Assembly: GCF_028583425.1 (NCBI RefSeq)
Contig: NC_072800.1
Span: 93,341,001 to 93,405,000, forward strand
Direction of reading: 5' to 3'
DNA length: 64,000 nt
From: Eublepharis macularius
Lineage: Eukaryota > Chordata > Lepidosauria > Squamata > Eublepharidae
The notes under the pieces were generated by a model. It was not told where the DNA came from. It saw nothing but the letters and a program-made list of their open reading frames with translations, and searched no databases. This document shows, piece by piece, positions 21,055 to 32,204 of this stretch. The stretch's first letter is position 1; each line of letters starts with the position of its first letter. The translations under genes and the position numbers were made by a program.

Positions 21055-24000
21055 CTAGAGGGAGGGAGAAAAGAGGTCAGGATTTCCTTTGTTTGTTTGT
21101 TTGTAATTTCAATTTATAAACTGCCCTATCCCTGAGTACCCACAGCTCAGGGCAGAGAACAACAAAACGATAAAAAACATTCATAAATAACAAACAGTAT
21201 TGAATCAAATAAATAATAATCAGCAAAAATTATAAATAAACCATAATTTAAAACAGTCTCAGATGACGTAAATAGAATTGTTGCTGCCCAGAGCAATATA
21301 AGAAGCATGGCCTCAGGGCTATAGTCCACCTTTCTCAGGAGCAAAATAGTAAAGAGTCCAGTAGCATCTTAAGACTAACCAACTTTATTGTAGCATAAGC
21401 TTTTGAGAACCACAGCTCTCTTCGTCAGATGCATCTGACGAAGAGAGCTGTGATTCTCAAAAGCTTATGCTACAATAAAGTTGGTTAGTCTTAAAGGTAC
21501 TATTGGACTCTACTATTTTGCGACTACAGACTAACACGACTAATTCCTCTGGATCTTTCTCAGGAGGTGAAGCTGCCACATTCCCAAGTGGGCAGAGAAA
21601 TGAATGGAAGAACCACCATCTTCTGCATCTTCAACAGGGGTTACTCTAGGCAGAATATGTATTTATAGGGCTTTGTTTCAGCTGGGAGATGAGCGCTGTG
21701 GAGTGAGGGAGGTGTTTTTCACACAAGGATGGGCTTGCCAATAGAGCATAGCAGGTTTCCCTTCATTTTCTCTACTTCAGTGTCCTCCACCCACCCCCGA
21801 TTATTTTTCTGTGCTTTTTAAAAATCTGCAATTGATATAACATTACAGCTTCAAAGATTATAACAATCTGCCTATCAGAGTCTGAATTCTCAGCTTTCAT
21901 TTTTTTAAAAAGTTAGTCTGTAGAACCTTTCATTGCAGGGATATAAGGGGAAAGGCATCTCTCTGCAAGAAAAGGAGGGTAGAGACTTATTTTTTAAATG
22001 AATGCCGAGACTTCACAGGAAGTAGTTGATTATGACAATTCTATAACAATGTGCCAGTTTCAGATTTTTAAAAAAGCCCTATTGTGGCAGGGGAAAATGC
22101 CCGTAGTGAGGGGGGGGGGGCTGGGGCCAGGGACATGGCACTGGTATGGCTGGGACCAGGAAGATTTGGACTTTCCTGTCCATGTGGGTGGCACCCACCC
22201 TGCCTTTGTTGTGTTCTTTCCCAAACCATCACAGGAAAACAGATTGAAAGATGCGGAAAACCCATATTTAGGTGCATGGTAGCACCACTATGCTATGGGG
22301 AAAAGGGGGGGGGGCGTTCTCCAATAGCATCCAAGCTAGGGCCAGCAAGCCATGTGCAAGTGGTCAAAGGTGCTGGTTCCCATTTCCAACACTGCCTCCC
22401 TTTTCATCAGTGATGCTGGAGACTGACATTTTTCTAGAATGAAACACTGGATGAAACTAACCCCATCGCTGCCTGTTCCTGCCAGCTTTCCCTGCTGTCT
22501 TCCAGCCCTTCTACCTGAGCACCTTCTATCAGTGATACCAGCAGAGACTGACATTAGGAGGCGTAAGCCTGCTAACCAAGATAACTTATGGAGCCTCCAT
22601 GTTCCGGGGCAGTATATCTCTGAGTACCAGATTCTAAGAGAGATGGTGGAGGGCAATCTAAACTCCCCTCTGTCTGGAGATCAGGGGGCGGGGCCACCAG
22701 CCATGTGACCATTTTTAAGAGGTTCTGGAACTCTGTTCCACCATGTTCCAGCTGAAAAAAAGCCCTGGTCTCCACAAACTGCTTGGGAGTGAAACTAGGA
22801 GTTGGAGCTGTGCCACTTTCCAAGGTGATCACACGATACAGCTGCACACACCCTCTCTGCTTTTCTTTCTCCTTCCTGGACACCGTCTTTCACACCAGCT
22901 GTGCCACCTGCCTGCCAAATCCCAGCATGCTTCAAGTTCTGGAATTCACCTGGGGCAGTTTAAGAACAGACTTTTGCAGCACAACAGAGATCTATGAATA
23001 ATGCAAAGCCAGAGATCGATTTGGCTGGCTTCTTTTGGAGATTTTCCATCAGGGGCGGCCCTTTCCTCTGCAAAAAGTGTCTTGTGTTGGGGGGGGGGAT
23101 TCTCCTGCTGGCAAGTGGAATTGATCTGCACGCTCCAGCCCATTTTGTGGACTGAATTTCTGACCTCACACAGGGGGCTACCCCACCCCCCAAATACCCC
23201 TCTTCCCACGCTCCTTTGTGGGGTAAACTTACCCCCTGGCCTGCAGTTTCACAATTGAGTTGGAGGACGGGAGCCCCTTGCTCAGAAAAGATGGTTCCAA
23301 AACATTCCTTCACCACCTGTGAGAGAAGAAGAAGACAAAACAAGCGCTCTTTTATTTGAATTATGTGGCCTAAAGCTAACAAGAAATCCTCAAAATACTT
23401 GTTTGTGTTCAGGACAAGGGTTTAGAAGGGAAATATGGAAACATAGAGCTGGAAATAGATGCAGAGGAGTTAGCTGTGTTAGTTCGTGGTAGCAAAATCA
23501 AAACGAGTCCAGTAGCACCTTTAAGACTAACCAATTTTATTGTAGCATAAGCTTTCGAGAATCAAGTTCTCTTCGTCAGATGCATGGTACAGATGCATTG
23601 ACCAGTTTCTGTACCATGCATCTGACGAACAGAACTTGATTCTCGAAAGCTTATTGGTTAGTCTTAAAGGTGCTACTGGACTCTTTTTGATAGAGCTGGA
23701 AAGTACCCCAAGGGTCATCTAATCCAACCCCTGCAGAATGCAGGAAGTCAGAGCAACCTCCAGCCCTCATCCTCCCCCAGGGACCCCTGCTCTCTGCCCA
23801 GAGGAAGGCAAAAACCCTCCAGGCTCCCTGGCCAAGCTAGCCTGGAGGAAAATTCCTTTCTGACCCCAAAGTGGAAATTGGCCTTACCCTGGGCATATAG
23901 GCAAGGGCCATGATGAGAGCCTATAGTTGCCCTCCCTTGGTCAGTATTCTTTGGCCTCAGCTCCCCTGATGCCTATGAAGGCTTGAAGCTGGGGCCAGGG

Positions 24001-27000
24001 GTCAGCTGAGCTGCGAGACACGGCATGTAGTTGGAGGCCAGGCTTCGCCCATTCAGTTATTGCCATAAGTCCACTGACTAGTCCAGAGCTGGAGAAGAGA
24101 ACATGTTAGGGCTGCGATCTCCTGCTTTTGGGCCCTCCGCTCCCACCCAGCCTCACCTCTTGGGCTGGTGGGAGTGATACTGAGATGTATTTTATTGCTT
24201 TTATTTATTGTAATTGATTTATGATTGTTGTAACCCGCCCTGAGCCTGCTTGTGGGGAGGGAGGGCTTAAAATCGAATAAATCAATCACTCAATAGTGGG
24301 GAGTGGGGTGGAAATGACATGGGGCTACGTGCCTGGACGTGATGACAGGTCAGAAGATCGACTTTTTAGAGCGTCAGCCAACGATGTGGTGATGTCACAT
24401 CTGAGTCTTTGCCTTGACATGACACATCAGCCCAGCCCAAAGGCATTTCTGTCCTTTGACACACCCTGAGGCTCCCAGAAATACCAGGCCACCCCCTGGC
24501 ACCAGGCCACCCCCAGGCCACCTAGAACCTGTTGCCCAGCGCACAAAGGGAACAGAAAAGGACAAGAGGGCCACTGGCCTTAAGACTGGCAGGGGAAGAA
24601 CTTTGTTTCCCTTCTGCTACAGGTACTCAAAGCCTGGGCATGCCCAGAGGGGTGAGCCAAAGGACTCTTCTTCTTTGGCTGGATAAAGATCTGCTAGCAG
24701 GCAGAGAGGAAGATCTGCAGAAGGACTCTGGTCAACTCTCTCGCCTCTGGTCTTTAGAATCCTTACAGGTGATAATCCATCAGTTTCTCATATACTCTAT
24801 AGAATATTTCTTCCGTAGAAGAAATGGAAGTCCGAGAACATCCGCCCTCTGTAGTAACTCTAGGACTTCAATTGCTCCTGTACTCTATTGTATACCAGAG
24901 AATCTACCCTCCAAAGCGGTCATTTCCTCCAGATTTCTGTAGTCTGCAAATCCTTGTAATTTCAGAAGAACTCCAGGCCCCACCTTGAAGTTGGTAACCC
25001 TACACATTCACAGGAGATCAGGGTGCTCTCCATGCCCTGAATCTTTCCCCTAAATAGGAGAAACTCGCAGTGCTTCCTCTACTCTGCATGCACAGGGTCC
25101 CTGGTTCAATTCCTGGCATCTCCAGCTAAAAGAATTGGGCAGTAAGTGATGCAAAAGGCCTCTGCCTGAGACCCCAAAGAGCAGCTGCCCGACATAGCCT
25201 CAAGGCAAGACAACCGATGGCCCTAACAGGGAAGCGTGAGCCCCTGAGGAACGGAAGAGAGAGATGGAACTCACCCCGTCGTCCTTAAAGTCGCATTCGT
25301 CCAGATTCAGCTGCTTGGCGGGTGGGCACGTGGTCTCTTGCACTGTGAATTCCAGCTCCTGGAGTGACTGGCCCGAGGGGTCCTAACAAGAGAGATGCCA
25401 AGAGATACCGAATGAACACCCAGCTCTGTTTTTCCAGTCATTGGCCAGGGTAGGCTCAGGGTCATCACTGCACATTCTTTGCACCAAGGGATCACCATCA
25501 AATTTACGGCACCCTTTCAGAAGCGGATTTTTGCCAATTGCTAGCCTAAATTTGGGAAGGAAGCAGACATCCGCTGGGACTGCAAGTGCTAACTGGTAGA
25601 CGAATGAGCTCAGGGCCAAGCTAGAAGTGACAAGTTACACTTGGCCATTCAGGTGTAACTCGTCGTCACTTCTAGCTTGGCCCTCGGAGCCAAGCTACAA
25701 GAGACGCCTGACAGAGGTTGGACACTTGTCAGCTTCCCTCAAGTTCTGATGGGAAATGTAGGCGCCCTGGTTTTACAGCTTGGCTCTCCATTACAGCTGC
25801 AAGACCAGGATGCCTACATTTCCCATCAAAACTTGAGGGAAGCTGACAAGTGTCCAACCCGTGTCAGGCATCACTTGTAGCTTAGCTCTCACAGTCTCTA
25901 GTGGCTTATTCAGTAAGAACTAATTTGCAGCAATGAGAAGTTAACTTTTAATTCATGGAGTTGAGGATTAAGAGCAGATGTGTTGATCTTTTCAGGCCAG
26001 CTACTTTTGTTGCGCAAGGGCACCGGGTGTTGACAAAGATGTTCTTTCTAGCAAGCAGCTTTACTTCATCAAATTATACATTCTCTTGCACTCCCCTCAG
26101 CATCCCCACAAACACCGAGTGGTTTCGGTAATGCTATTAAATGGATTAAATTTCAAGGTTTGCAATCCGTTAAAAAAGCAGGTGATTAACCTATCACAAA
26201 CGTTTTGATTAATTAATAGAGCTGCCAGGGCTTTTTTTCTGGGAAAAGAGGTGGTGGAACTCAGTGGGTTGCCAGCGCAGGGGGCAACTCTTGGCAGGAG
26301 GTGGTGCCCCTGGTACCACATGTGCACACGCAAAGTGCGTGCACGCTCCCAGGACCACACAATGACGTCACTTTGGGTCAGCTGGAACATGGAGGGAGTT
26401 TTAAAAAGTTTAAACTGCCCTTGGTGAAAATGGTCACATGGCCGGTGGCCCCGCCCCCTGATCTCCAGACAGAGGGGAGTTGAGATTGCCCTCCGCGCTG
26501 ATCTAAACTCCCCTCTGTCTGGAGATCAGGGGGCAGGGCCACCAGCCATGTGACCATTTTCAGGAGGTTCCAGAACTCCGTTCCCCCGCGTTCCAGCTGA
26601 AAAAAAGCCCTGAGAGCTGCCCTCCCATAGGCATACTTGGGCATAGAACGGAATATGTATCAATCCAGCCAGAAAACAAAGGGGTCTCTTGAGCAGATGA
26701 GGAGTGCAATTCTGTTATTACTTTTGTAGTTGATCACAGGAATAGGCTGATCCATCTTACGTGGTCTACTTTTTTACTCACTGTGGGGATGTCTTTGCAG
26801 TTAAAAGGCAGCTTTAGACTGTGCACACTTGCTTTAGGATTCCAGAAGTATTGCAAATGCCCATCTGTTTTTGCAGGACTCCGAGCGATCAGCACTAGAA
26901 ACACGCCAGGTTCGAATTGTGCTTTGTGCCGTTTTATCTGAGTACTGATTGTCTTTTTCCATAGAAGGGCAACCCATTATTCCAAACAGCAACAATAACA

Positions 27001-27701
27001 ATTCATAACAGCTCTCAGTACAAAGTCCGTGCTAAAGAAGTTCAACTAACAACCAAAACGAAGGACTTGGAAGAGGATCCAATGTTATTTTTAAAAAGAC
27101 AATTTTAACACACAGCATTCAAAAACACAGCCTCCAGCCTGCAATGGGCAATGCCAGAAGCTGCAGGAGAGGCCTTCATTTGGCCAGGGCCCTGGGAGAC
27201 TCAGAGCCTAGTCCTTCTTTACGGAGACCTTCATGGAAGGATAGGCAAAGAGGCAACAGGACAGGGGTGGGACAAGGAATGCAGGAACGGCAGTTAAGAA
27301 AACTTGGAGGGGGCTGCCATATTTATTTGCACTGTTCGTGTCATGCAGACTCCTGCGATTCTCCAGCTGGCCTCACTTCTCCAGGTCTTAAAAGCACCCA
27401 TTTCACAGAAGACTGAGGCCCACAGACAGTGACTTGCCGTACTGAAATATGGACCCAGATTCAAAACTCACACTAGCCACTGATTATACAATAGGAGCTG
27501 CTGCCATTACTACCAAACACTCACCCACTCTGGCTGGGGCTTGGCTTCTTGGAGTCGGAAGGCCAGCTCCAACCCTGGCTCTTGGTTGTAGCGGTCCACA
27601 GCCAAGGAAATGGCCTCCTCGTAGCTGAGCCCCTCTTGCGGAGGACTCAGCGCTGTGGCTGCCACGGCAAGGCTGAGTATCAGCAGGATCCAGTTCTCCA
27701 T
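20962..27701 (-). CDS. CATH: Cathelicidin B, complete 4-exon gene (153 aa)
   Basis: Secreted host-defence peptide precursor. Coding exons are 27525-27701, 25275-25382, 23233-23316 and 20962-21054 (177, 108, 84 and 93 bp), all phase 0 with GT/AG borders. Signal peptide starts MENWILLILS. The cathelin domain has C78, C89, C100 and C117. The final exon reads HIRVRRGG, then a short Lys/Phe/Val amphipathic peptide (FRKFVKKVKKAFKK) ending TRPLRRG. It carries about +13 charge without acidic residues. The terminal Gly could be an amidation donor (inference from family). It lacks the Gly/Ser tail of gene A. Exon 2 encodes exactly the same 36 residues as gene A, while exon 1 differs at 12 of 59 and exon 3 at 6 of 28 residues. 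The start lies about 60 bp below a TATATA box. Confidence 0.95.
21342..21554. mobile_element. Inverted Penelope-like copy with 12-bp duplication
   Basis: CTTTCTCAGGAG at 21330-21341 and 21555-21566. Two inverted halves meet at GATGCATC. The hammerhead-like core is at 21431-21470. Lies in cathelicidin B intron 3. Confidence 0.75.
22647..22767. mobile_element. Half copy of the fold-back hAT MITE
   Basis: Right half only, ending GCTGAAAAAAAGCCCTG. Confidence 0.7.
23233..23316 (-). CDS. CATH: Cathelicidin B exon 3: C-terminal cathelin domain
   Basis: 28 codons (VVKECFGTIF to CETAGQG) with cysteines 100 and 117. Acceptor TCACAG, donor GTAAGT. Confidence 0.95.
23456..23689. mobile_element. Inverted Penelope-like copy inserted in CR1
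   Basis: 13-bp duplication ATAGAGCTGGAAA at 23443-23455 and 23690-23702. The flanks belong to a CR1-like repeat. Confidence 0.75.
23690..23970 (-). mobile_element. CR1-like LINE 3' fragment
   Basis: GGTCATCTAATCCAACCCC is the hallmark of the CR1 3' end read in reverse. Confidence 0.65.
24050..24295 (+). mobile_element. L2-like LINE 3' tail
   Basis: GTAACCCGCCCTGAGCCTGC and a terminal AATAAATCAATCA. Confidence 0.55.
24890..25000. mobile_element. hAT-type MITE fragment (TAGGGTTGCC family)
   Basis: ACCCTCCAAAGCGGTCATTT to GGTAACCCTA. Confidence 0.55.
25275..25382 (-). CDS. CATH: Cathelicidin B exon 2: central cathelin domain
   Basis: 36 codons with cysteines 78 and 89. Acceptor TTGTTAG, donor GTGAGT. 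107 of 108 bases match gene A. Confidence 0.95.
25613..25683. mobile_element. Short GGGCCAAGC palindrome
   Basis: 71-bp palindrome, TCA on the left and TCG on the right. Confidence 0.65.
25687..25888. mobile_element. Palindromic Harbinger-like MITE (GAGCCAAGC)
   Basis: 202 bp, halves read GAGCCAAGCTACAAGAGACG and its inverse, with TCG/TCA borders. Placed next to the previous palindrome exactly as at 8368-9008. Confidence 0.75.
26226..26612. mobile_element. Fold-back hAT MITE in intron 1 of cathelicidin B
   Basis: CAGGGCTTTTTTTC to GAAAAAAAGCCCTG with exact duplication AGAGCTGC at 26218-26225 and 26613-26620. Carries an extra segment with ACACGCAAAGTGCGTGCACG. Confidence 0.9.
26243..26750. 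repeat. Segmental duplicate of 10676-11172
   Basis: See the gene A copy; about 98 percent identical and including non-repeat flank. Confidence 0.9.
27525..27701 (-). CDS. CATH: Cathelicidin B exon 1: signal peptide and cathelin N-terminus
   Basis: 59 codons, MENW to PQPEW, donor GTGAGT. Same length and phase as genes A and C. Confidence 0.95.
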
Positions 27702-27758
27702 CTTCCGTGCTCCTGTGGGTGACTGAGTGGGCAACGTGTTTTATGCCAAGGCAGCTTC

Positions 27759-27764
27759 TATATA
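27759..27764 (-). promoter_or_regulatory. TATA box of cathelicidin B
   Basis: TATATA about 60 bp upstream of the start codon. TGACTCA at 27803-27809 and GGACTTTCCC at 27827-27836 lie further upstream, as in gene A. Confidence 0.6.
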
Positions 27765-28309
27765 TTCTGCCCTTCTGTGATTTCCTGGACCAGGTGGGTC
27801 CATGACTCACAAGACTGGCATTAAGCGGACTTTCCCAAAGAGCTTCCCTCCCTTTATTGCAAGATTATTACAAGAAAAAAAAAAGCCCATTTGCCAATAC
27901 AGCAGAACAATATTGTGGGGGGAGGATTTCCTAAGGCCGCCGTTTCCTCTGGTGAAAAGGAAATCACAATAAATGAGGGCTGGAAGGGGCCTGTTGTGTG
28001 GCAATTCAATGGTGAAGCAACCTATTTCTTCATATTTAAAAGTCTGCAGGAACCCCATCGGACTGGTTGCTTCCCTGCCGAGTGTTGTTTACATTCCTGA
28101 ACTTAAGAGGGGACAGAGAATATACAAAGAACAATGTTTGCCTTTTGTTCTTTTAAGGACTCGGCCATTCTGCAAAGACACCAGCCTGACCGTGCCACGT
28201 GCCACGATTTTTCAAGTGCAAAGAAGGAAGAAGCCACAACCCACAAGATGCCCCTTAAACTCTTCAGTGGTGGGATGCTGTCCTCACATCATGCTCAGCT
28301 GTGTATCAT

Positions 28310-28425
28310 ACGTAGCTCCCCAGCTGTATTGTGGGGAGAATAACACTGACTTTGTTCACCGCTCTTAACGGGGCACCAATCTGTCCAGAAGAGCGTTATA
28401 TAAGCGCAGTTATTATCATCATGTT
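28310..28425 (+). mobile_element. tRNA-derived SINE tail fragment (CCCCAGCTGT family)
   Basis: CCCCAGCTGTATTGTGGGGA to GCGTTATATAAG. Fuller copies are at 52595-52800 and 60872-61082. Confidence 0.6.
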
Positions 28426-28605
28426 ATCATTATCCTCATCCAAGAGTCATGTTCCCTCTAAGCTGTGCAGTGTTGTGAGCCAAAAATCATGAGCTGAAAC
28501 AATAACTTGCATTAAAGTTGTGCGCTCGCCTCCTTTTTTAAAAATGCATTTCAGTCTACAAACATACGAACAAACTACAAACTAATTTGTATTGTTTCTC
28601 ACTTA

Positions 28606-28863
28606 GGGCCAAGCTACAAGTGACGAATGACACTAGAACGGCAAGTGTATTTCTCCCTGTTCACTTGCCCTCCACTCAATCCTCTTGCCATTCAAGTGTC
28701 ATTCGTCACTTGTAGCTTGGCCCTCCCATGTATTCCTCCCTGTTCACTTGCGCTCCACAGTGATCGAGTGGAGCGCAAGTGGAGCACAAGTGAACAGGGA
28801 GGAATACGTGTGAGTCTGTCCACTTGCCATTCAAGTGTAATTCATCACTCCTAGCTTGGCCCT
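28606..28863. mobile_element. Palindromic Harbinger-like MITE with TTA duplication
   Basis: GGGCCAAGCTACAAGTGACG to AGCTTGGCCC, flanked by TTA at 28603-28605 and 28864-28866. Contains an extra internal inverted unit. Confidence 0.8.
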
Positions 28864-28891
28864 TAGAAACAAGTGTACTCAGTCTCCCTAA

Positions 28892-29273
28892 TAGAGATGG
28901 GCACAAACCGGAAAAAGACCGAACCATGCGGTTCATGGTTCGTCAAATTTCACGAACCACGAACTTTCACAAACCTTCCCCTGGTTTGCGAACCGGTTCG
29001 TTTGGTTCATGAAAACGTCACATTCAGGTCAGAAAATAATCACTTCTGGGCCAGCAGAAGGTCTGCAGGAAGTCTGTCCCCTGTTGCCTAGGAAACTGAT
29101 TGATTGGCACCAGGCTGTCTGCAGTCGCGAACCAGAAAACGAACCAAATGAACCAGCCTAAAGTTCGTGGTGGTTCATCAGAAATGGGATCTGACGAACC
29201 ACGGTTTGCGAACCATGAACCGGCCTGGTTTGTGCTTAATTTTGGTTCTTATTTCGGTTCATGCTCATCTCTA
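28892..29273. mobile_element. hAT-type element with many GAACC motifs
   Basis: Inverted ends TAGAGATGGGCAC and GCTCATCTCTA. The interior repeats CGAACCATGAACC-like words. The 8-bp flanks are only partly alike. Confidence 0.6.
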
Positions 29274-29279
29274 CTCTCT

Positions 29280-30550
29280 CACAGAGAATGTGTGTGTGTT
29301 CACAATAGGAGAAAAAGTATAAGATCTTTCACTTGAGTGTCCCTGTGTCGCTGCCTTTAATAGCCAGCTGTTTCCAAGGGTCAGCTCTCACAGTGAAGAG
29401 ATCAGGATCTTCCAGGGAGTAGGGAGATGCTAACTGGGATCTATGCCACCTAAAGCATCAGTCAACCCATCTGTCACACTTCCACCACATCTTCAACACA
29501 GTCACCAGGATTTGGCTCAGACTGTCCTTTTAACTTACCTGGAAGGTTGCCAGGCCAACAGTCATGAAAACAGGGATTGCCTTACCTGCTGCCTCCTCCT
29601 GTACCACCTCTTGCTGGGTCTGAACCGAGCAGCCATGCCAGCCGCCGCCCAGGATGGGCAATGCAGCAGTCATTGGCACTGGCCAGGTCACAGCCAAGTG
29701 GCTTCTGGAACTGCTCCTAGTGCCTCTGTGGCTCCTGAACTTGGCTTCTCCTTGGGCAGTTGTAACTTCCCAGTCTGCCCTGCTCAGAATCTACATGGGC
29801 ATTCTGGAGTCTTTCCAGATCCACAACACACTGGGGGCAAACTCTCTGAATGGATTGCCCCGTCCTTGCAAGAGGGAGCAGCCCCAACGCACCGTGCCCT
29901 GAGCAGAAAATGACCAGCTTGGTACCAAACATCTCATGCAGGGGGTCCCATAATAAACTGGGCTAACCCCACAGTTTCCATGGTGGCAGTGAGATCCTGA
30001 CCGTGTCCCCATAAGACCACCTCAGCATAAAAGCTGAAATCTCTGGCATCTTAGCGCCAGATCTGGGCCACCTCTGCCGGGACACTTGGTGATAAGCTCA
30101 GTACATGGTAAACCAGCAGTACAACCGTTTTCTGTGTACCCAGCGCAAGGTACATACAAGCCAAACTGACTATTGGCTGTAGGACCCTGTGAAAGGAGAC
30201 AATCTCATGGGGAATTTTGGGGCACTGCGGGAATTTCCTTTGCTTTTGCTGCTTTGGCTTGAGGCCAAGCATAGACTTATCCTGCACGAATGTGTCTCCT
30301 TCTTTCTCAAAGCGTCTGACACAAGCGGCCCTTTCACTTTCAGACCGTGAAATACAACTGATTTCTCCCCTTTCCCATTTCCAGGAAACAGGGCTTCTCG
30401 AACAGAGGTATTAACATTAATTTTCTTTAATCTCAGATCGGTTCTGGCACAGCGGAACAGCCTTGCTCAACCTGGCAGAGTGGTGCTGTTTCAAGGCTGC
30501 CCACTTAACCATTTTTTTGCCTGACCTGTTCTTCTTATTATTAATGTTAT
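29280..30550. other. No feature recognised
   Basis: A 156-codon open frame at 29443-29913 has no motif, homology or splice support that I can see. Left unannotated. Confidence 0.4.
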
Positions 30551-30557
30551 TATTCCT

Positions 30558-30756
30558 AAAGATTTCCAATGAGGGGGGCTCTCCTCACTTCTTCAGGGAG
30601 CCCGTTCCAGAATGAGGGAGCCGCGATGGAAAAGGCCTGGGCTTAGGGTGGCCCACCCCGTATCACCCAAAGCCCAGGCCTTTTACATCGCGGCTCCCTC
30701 ATTCTGGAACGGGCTCCCTGAAGAAGTGAGGAGAGCCCCCCTCATTGGAAATATTT
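30558..30756. repeat. Near-perfect palindrome made of LINE sequence
   Basis: Two arms of about 87 bp (30558-30644 and 30670-30756) differ at about two bases. The arm sequence (GAGGGGGGCTCTCCTCACTT) resembles an L2/CR1-like ORF2 end. Confidence 0.8.
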
Positions 30757-30829
30757 AGGGAAGAGCACACAGATGGCAGCCTTATAACCACAGTCACCGC
30801 TTTGAAACATATGGGAGGAGATGGTAATA

Positions 30830-30980
30830 ACATTAATAACGTTTGATTTGTATACCGCCCTTCAGGACAACTTAATACCACACTCAGAGCGGTTTACAAG
30901 TGTGTTATTATTCTCCTCACGACAATCACCCTGTGAGGTGGGTGGGGCTGAGAGAGCTCTGAGGGAGCGGTGACTGACCC
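30830..30980 (-). mobile_element. tRNA-derived SINE, partial
   Basis: ACCGCCCTTCAGGACAACTT to CTGAGAGAGCTCTGAG, tail and body without the tRNA head. Confidence 0.7.
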
Positions 30981-31351
30981 ATGGGCCTTCAGATGTGTGT
31001 GCCCCAGGCTATGAAGAGCTTCAAAGGTTATAACCAGCACCAACCAGACTTCTTCCCTGGAGACACGGAGGAGAACTACATGAGACAAGATACCTGAGTT
31101 TGAGCAAGTGAGCAAATCTGTGTGTGATACCATAACCCAGAATCTTGGCAACCAGCCAGGCCAGGAGATCTCCCAGAATTATAACTCGTCTCCAGATTAT
31201 ATCAAAATCAGCTTCCCTGAAATAAAGGGCTGTTTTTGAGGACGGTGGGCTCTATGGTATTATAACCTGCTGAAAACCAATCGAAAGGTCATTTGTGTTG
31301 GAAAAAAACCACCTCTTTTTCATCCCTCCCCCCCGCCCGGTGTGGCACCGG

Positions 31352-31556
31352 GGTTGCCAGCTCCAGGTTGGAAAATCCCAGGGGATTTGGGGGCGGAGGC
31401 AGAGGAGAGGGGAGAGACTTCAGTGGAGTGTAATGCCATAGAGTTCACTCTCCCTACAAAGCAGGCATTTTCTCCAGAATAACTGACCTCTGCAATCTGG
31501 AGTTTGGTTGGAATTCGGGGAGATCTCCAGGCCTCACCTGGAGGTTGGCAACCCTA
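31352..31556. mobile_element. hAT-type MITE (TAGGGTTGCC family)
   Basis: GGGGTTGCCAGCTCCAGG to GGTTGGCAACCCTA. Another fragment is at 31150-31265. Confidence 0.7.
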
Positions 31557-31903
31557 GTGGCCATCTTGCCTACTGGTCCCATCCATGTGGAATGCTGGGA
31601 CTTGGGACTGGAGAGGGGAGAAACTGGGCTAAGTATCAAACCAGAAGGAAGCCATTTAAGGGTTAAGCCTTGTGAAGTCCAGCCAAAGAAAATAACTCAC
31701 ATAGGCCCACAGGAGCTTGTCTGGGACACTTTCCAGCCCACAGAGATCTAACTAAACTAAATCTTGCATCAGACGACCTCACCCCATGGGTTGAGAACAT
31801 AGTTTGTCCCCCTAGATGATCCCGAGGGACGAGCTGTGGGAGGGACCGAGGCAGGAATTCTGCAAGCTCTAGTCAATACCTGCTCTTTTCCAACTTCCAA
31901 AGG

Positions 31904-31911
31904 TTATATAA
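31904..31911 (+). promoter_or_regulatory. Possible TATA box of the CYP2 gene
   Basis: TTATATAA about 120 bp upstream of the start codon. A CTTGCAG at 32000-32006 could alternatively end a 5' non-coding intron. Confidence 0.4.
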
Positions 31912-32027
31912 CGATCATTAACCTGGCACTAAGCTCCCCTCCCTCGCTCTTGCAGACGCTGGTGTGGCTCTCACAAGTTGCATAAACACCCGACTCTCCC
32001 TTGCAGCAGAGAGGAGCCTGCGTGCGG

Positions 32028-32204
32028 ATGGATCTCCTGGGGACCACGGCCTTCCTACTGATCAGCCTCTGCTGCCTGTTCCTCCTGGCGGCATGGAGGA
32101 AGGGGACCCAGAGGAAGAACCTTCCCCCTGGCCCGACACCCCTGCCGATCATTGGGAACCTGCTTCAGCTGAAGGCCACCAACATTGCCGCCTCCCTGAA
32201 GAAA
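32028..32204 (+). CDS. CYP2: CYP2 exon 1: membrane anchor and proline hinge
   Basis: 59 codons, [10 protein letters not shown] to IAASLKK, donor GTAAGG. Hydrophobic anchor, basic stop-transfer (RKGTQRK), then [12 protein letters not shown]. Confidence 0.95.

Noticed and set aside
29443-29913. 156-codon open frame on the plus strand
   Set aside because: Overlapping open frames on both strands and no conserved motif; compositional.
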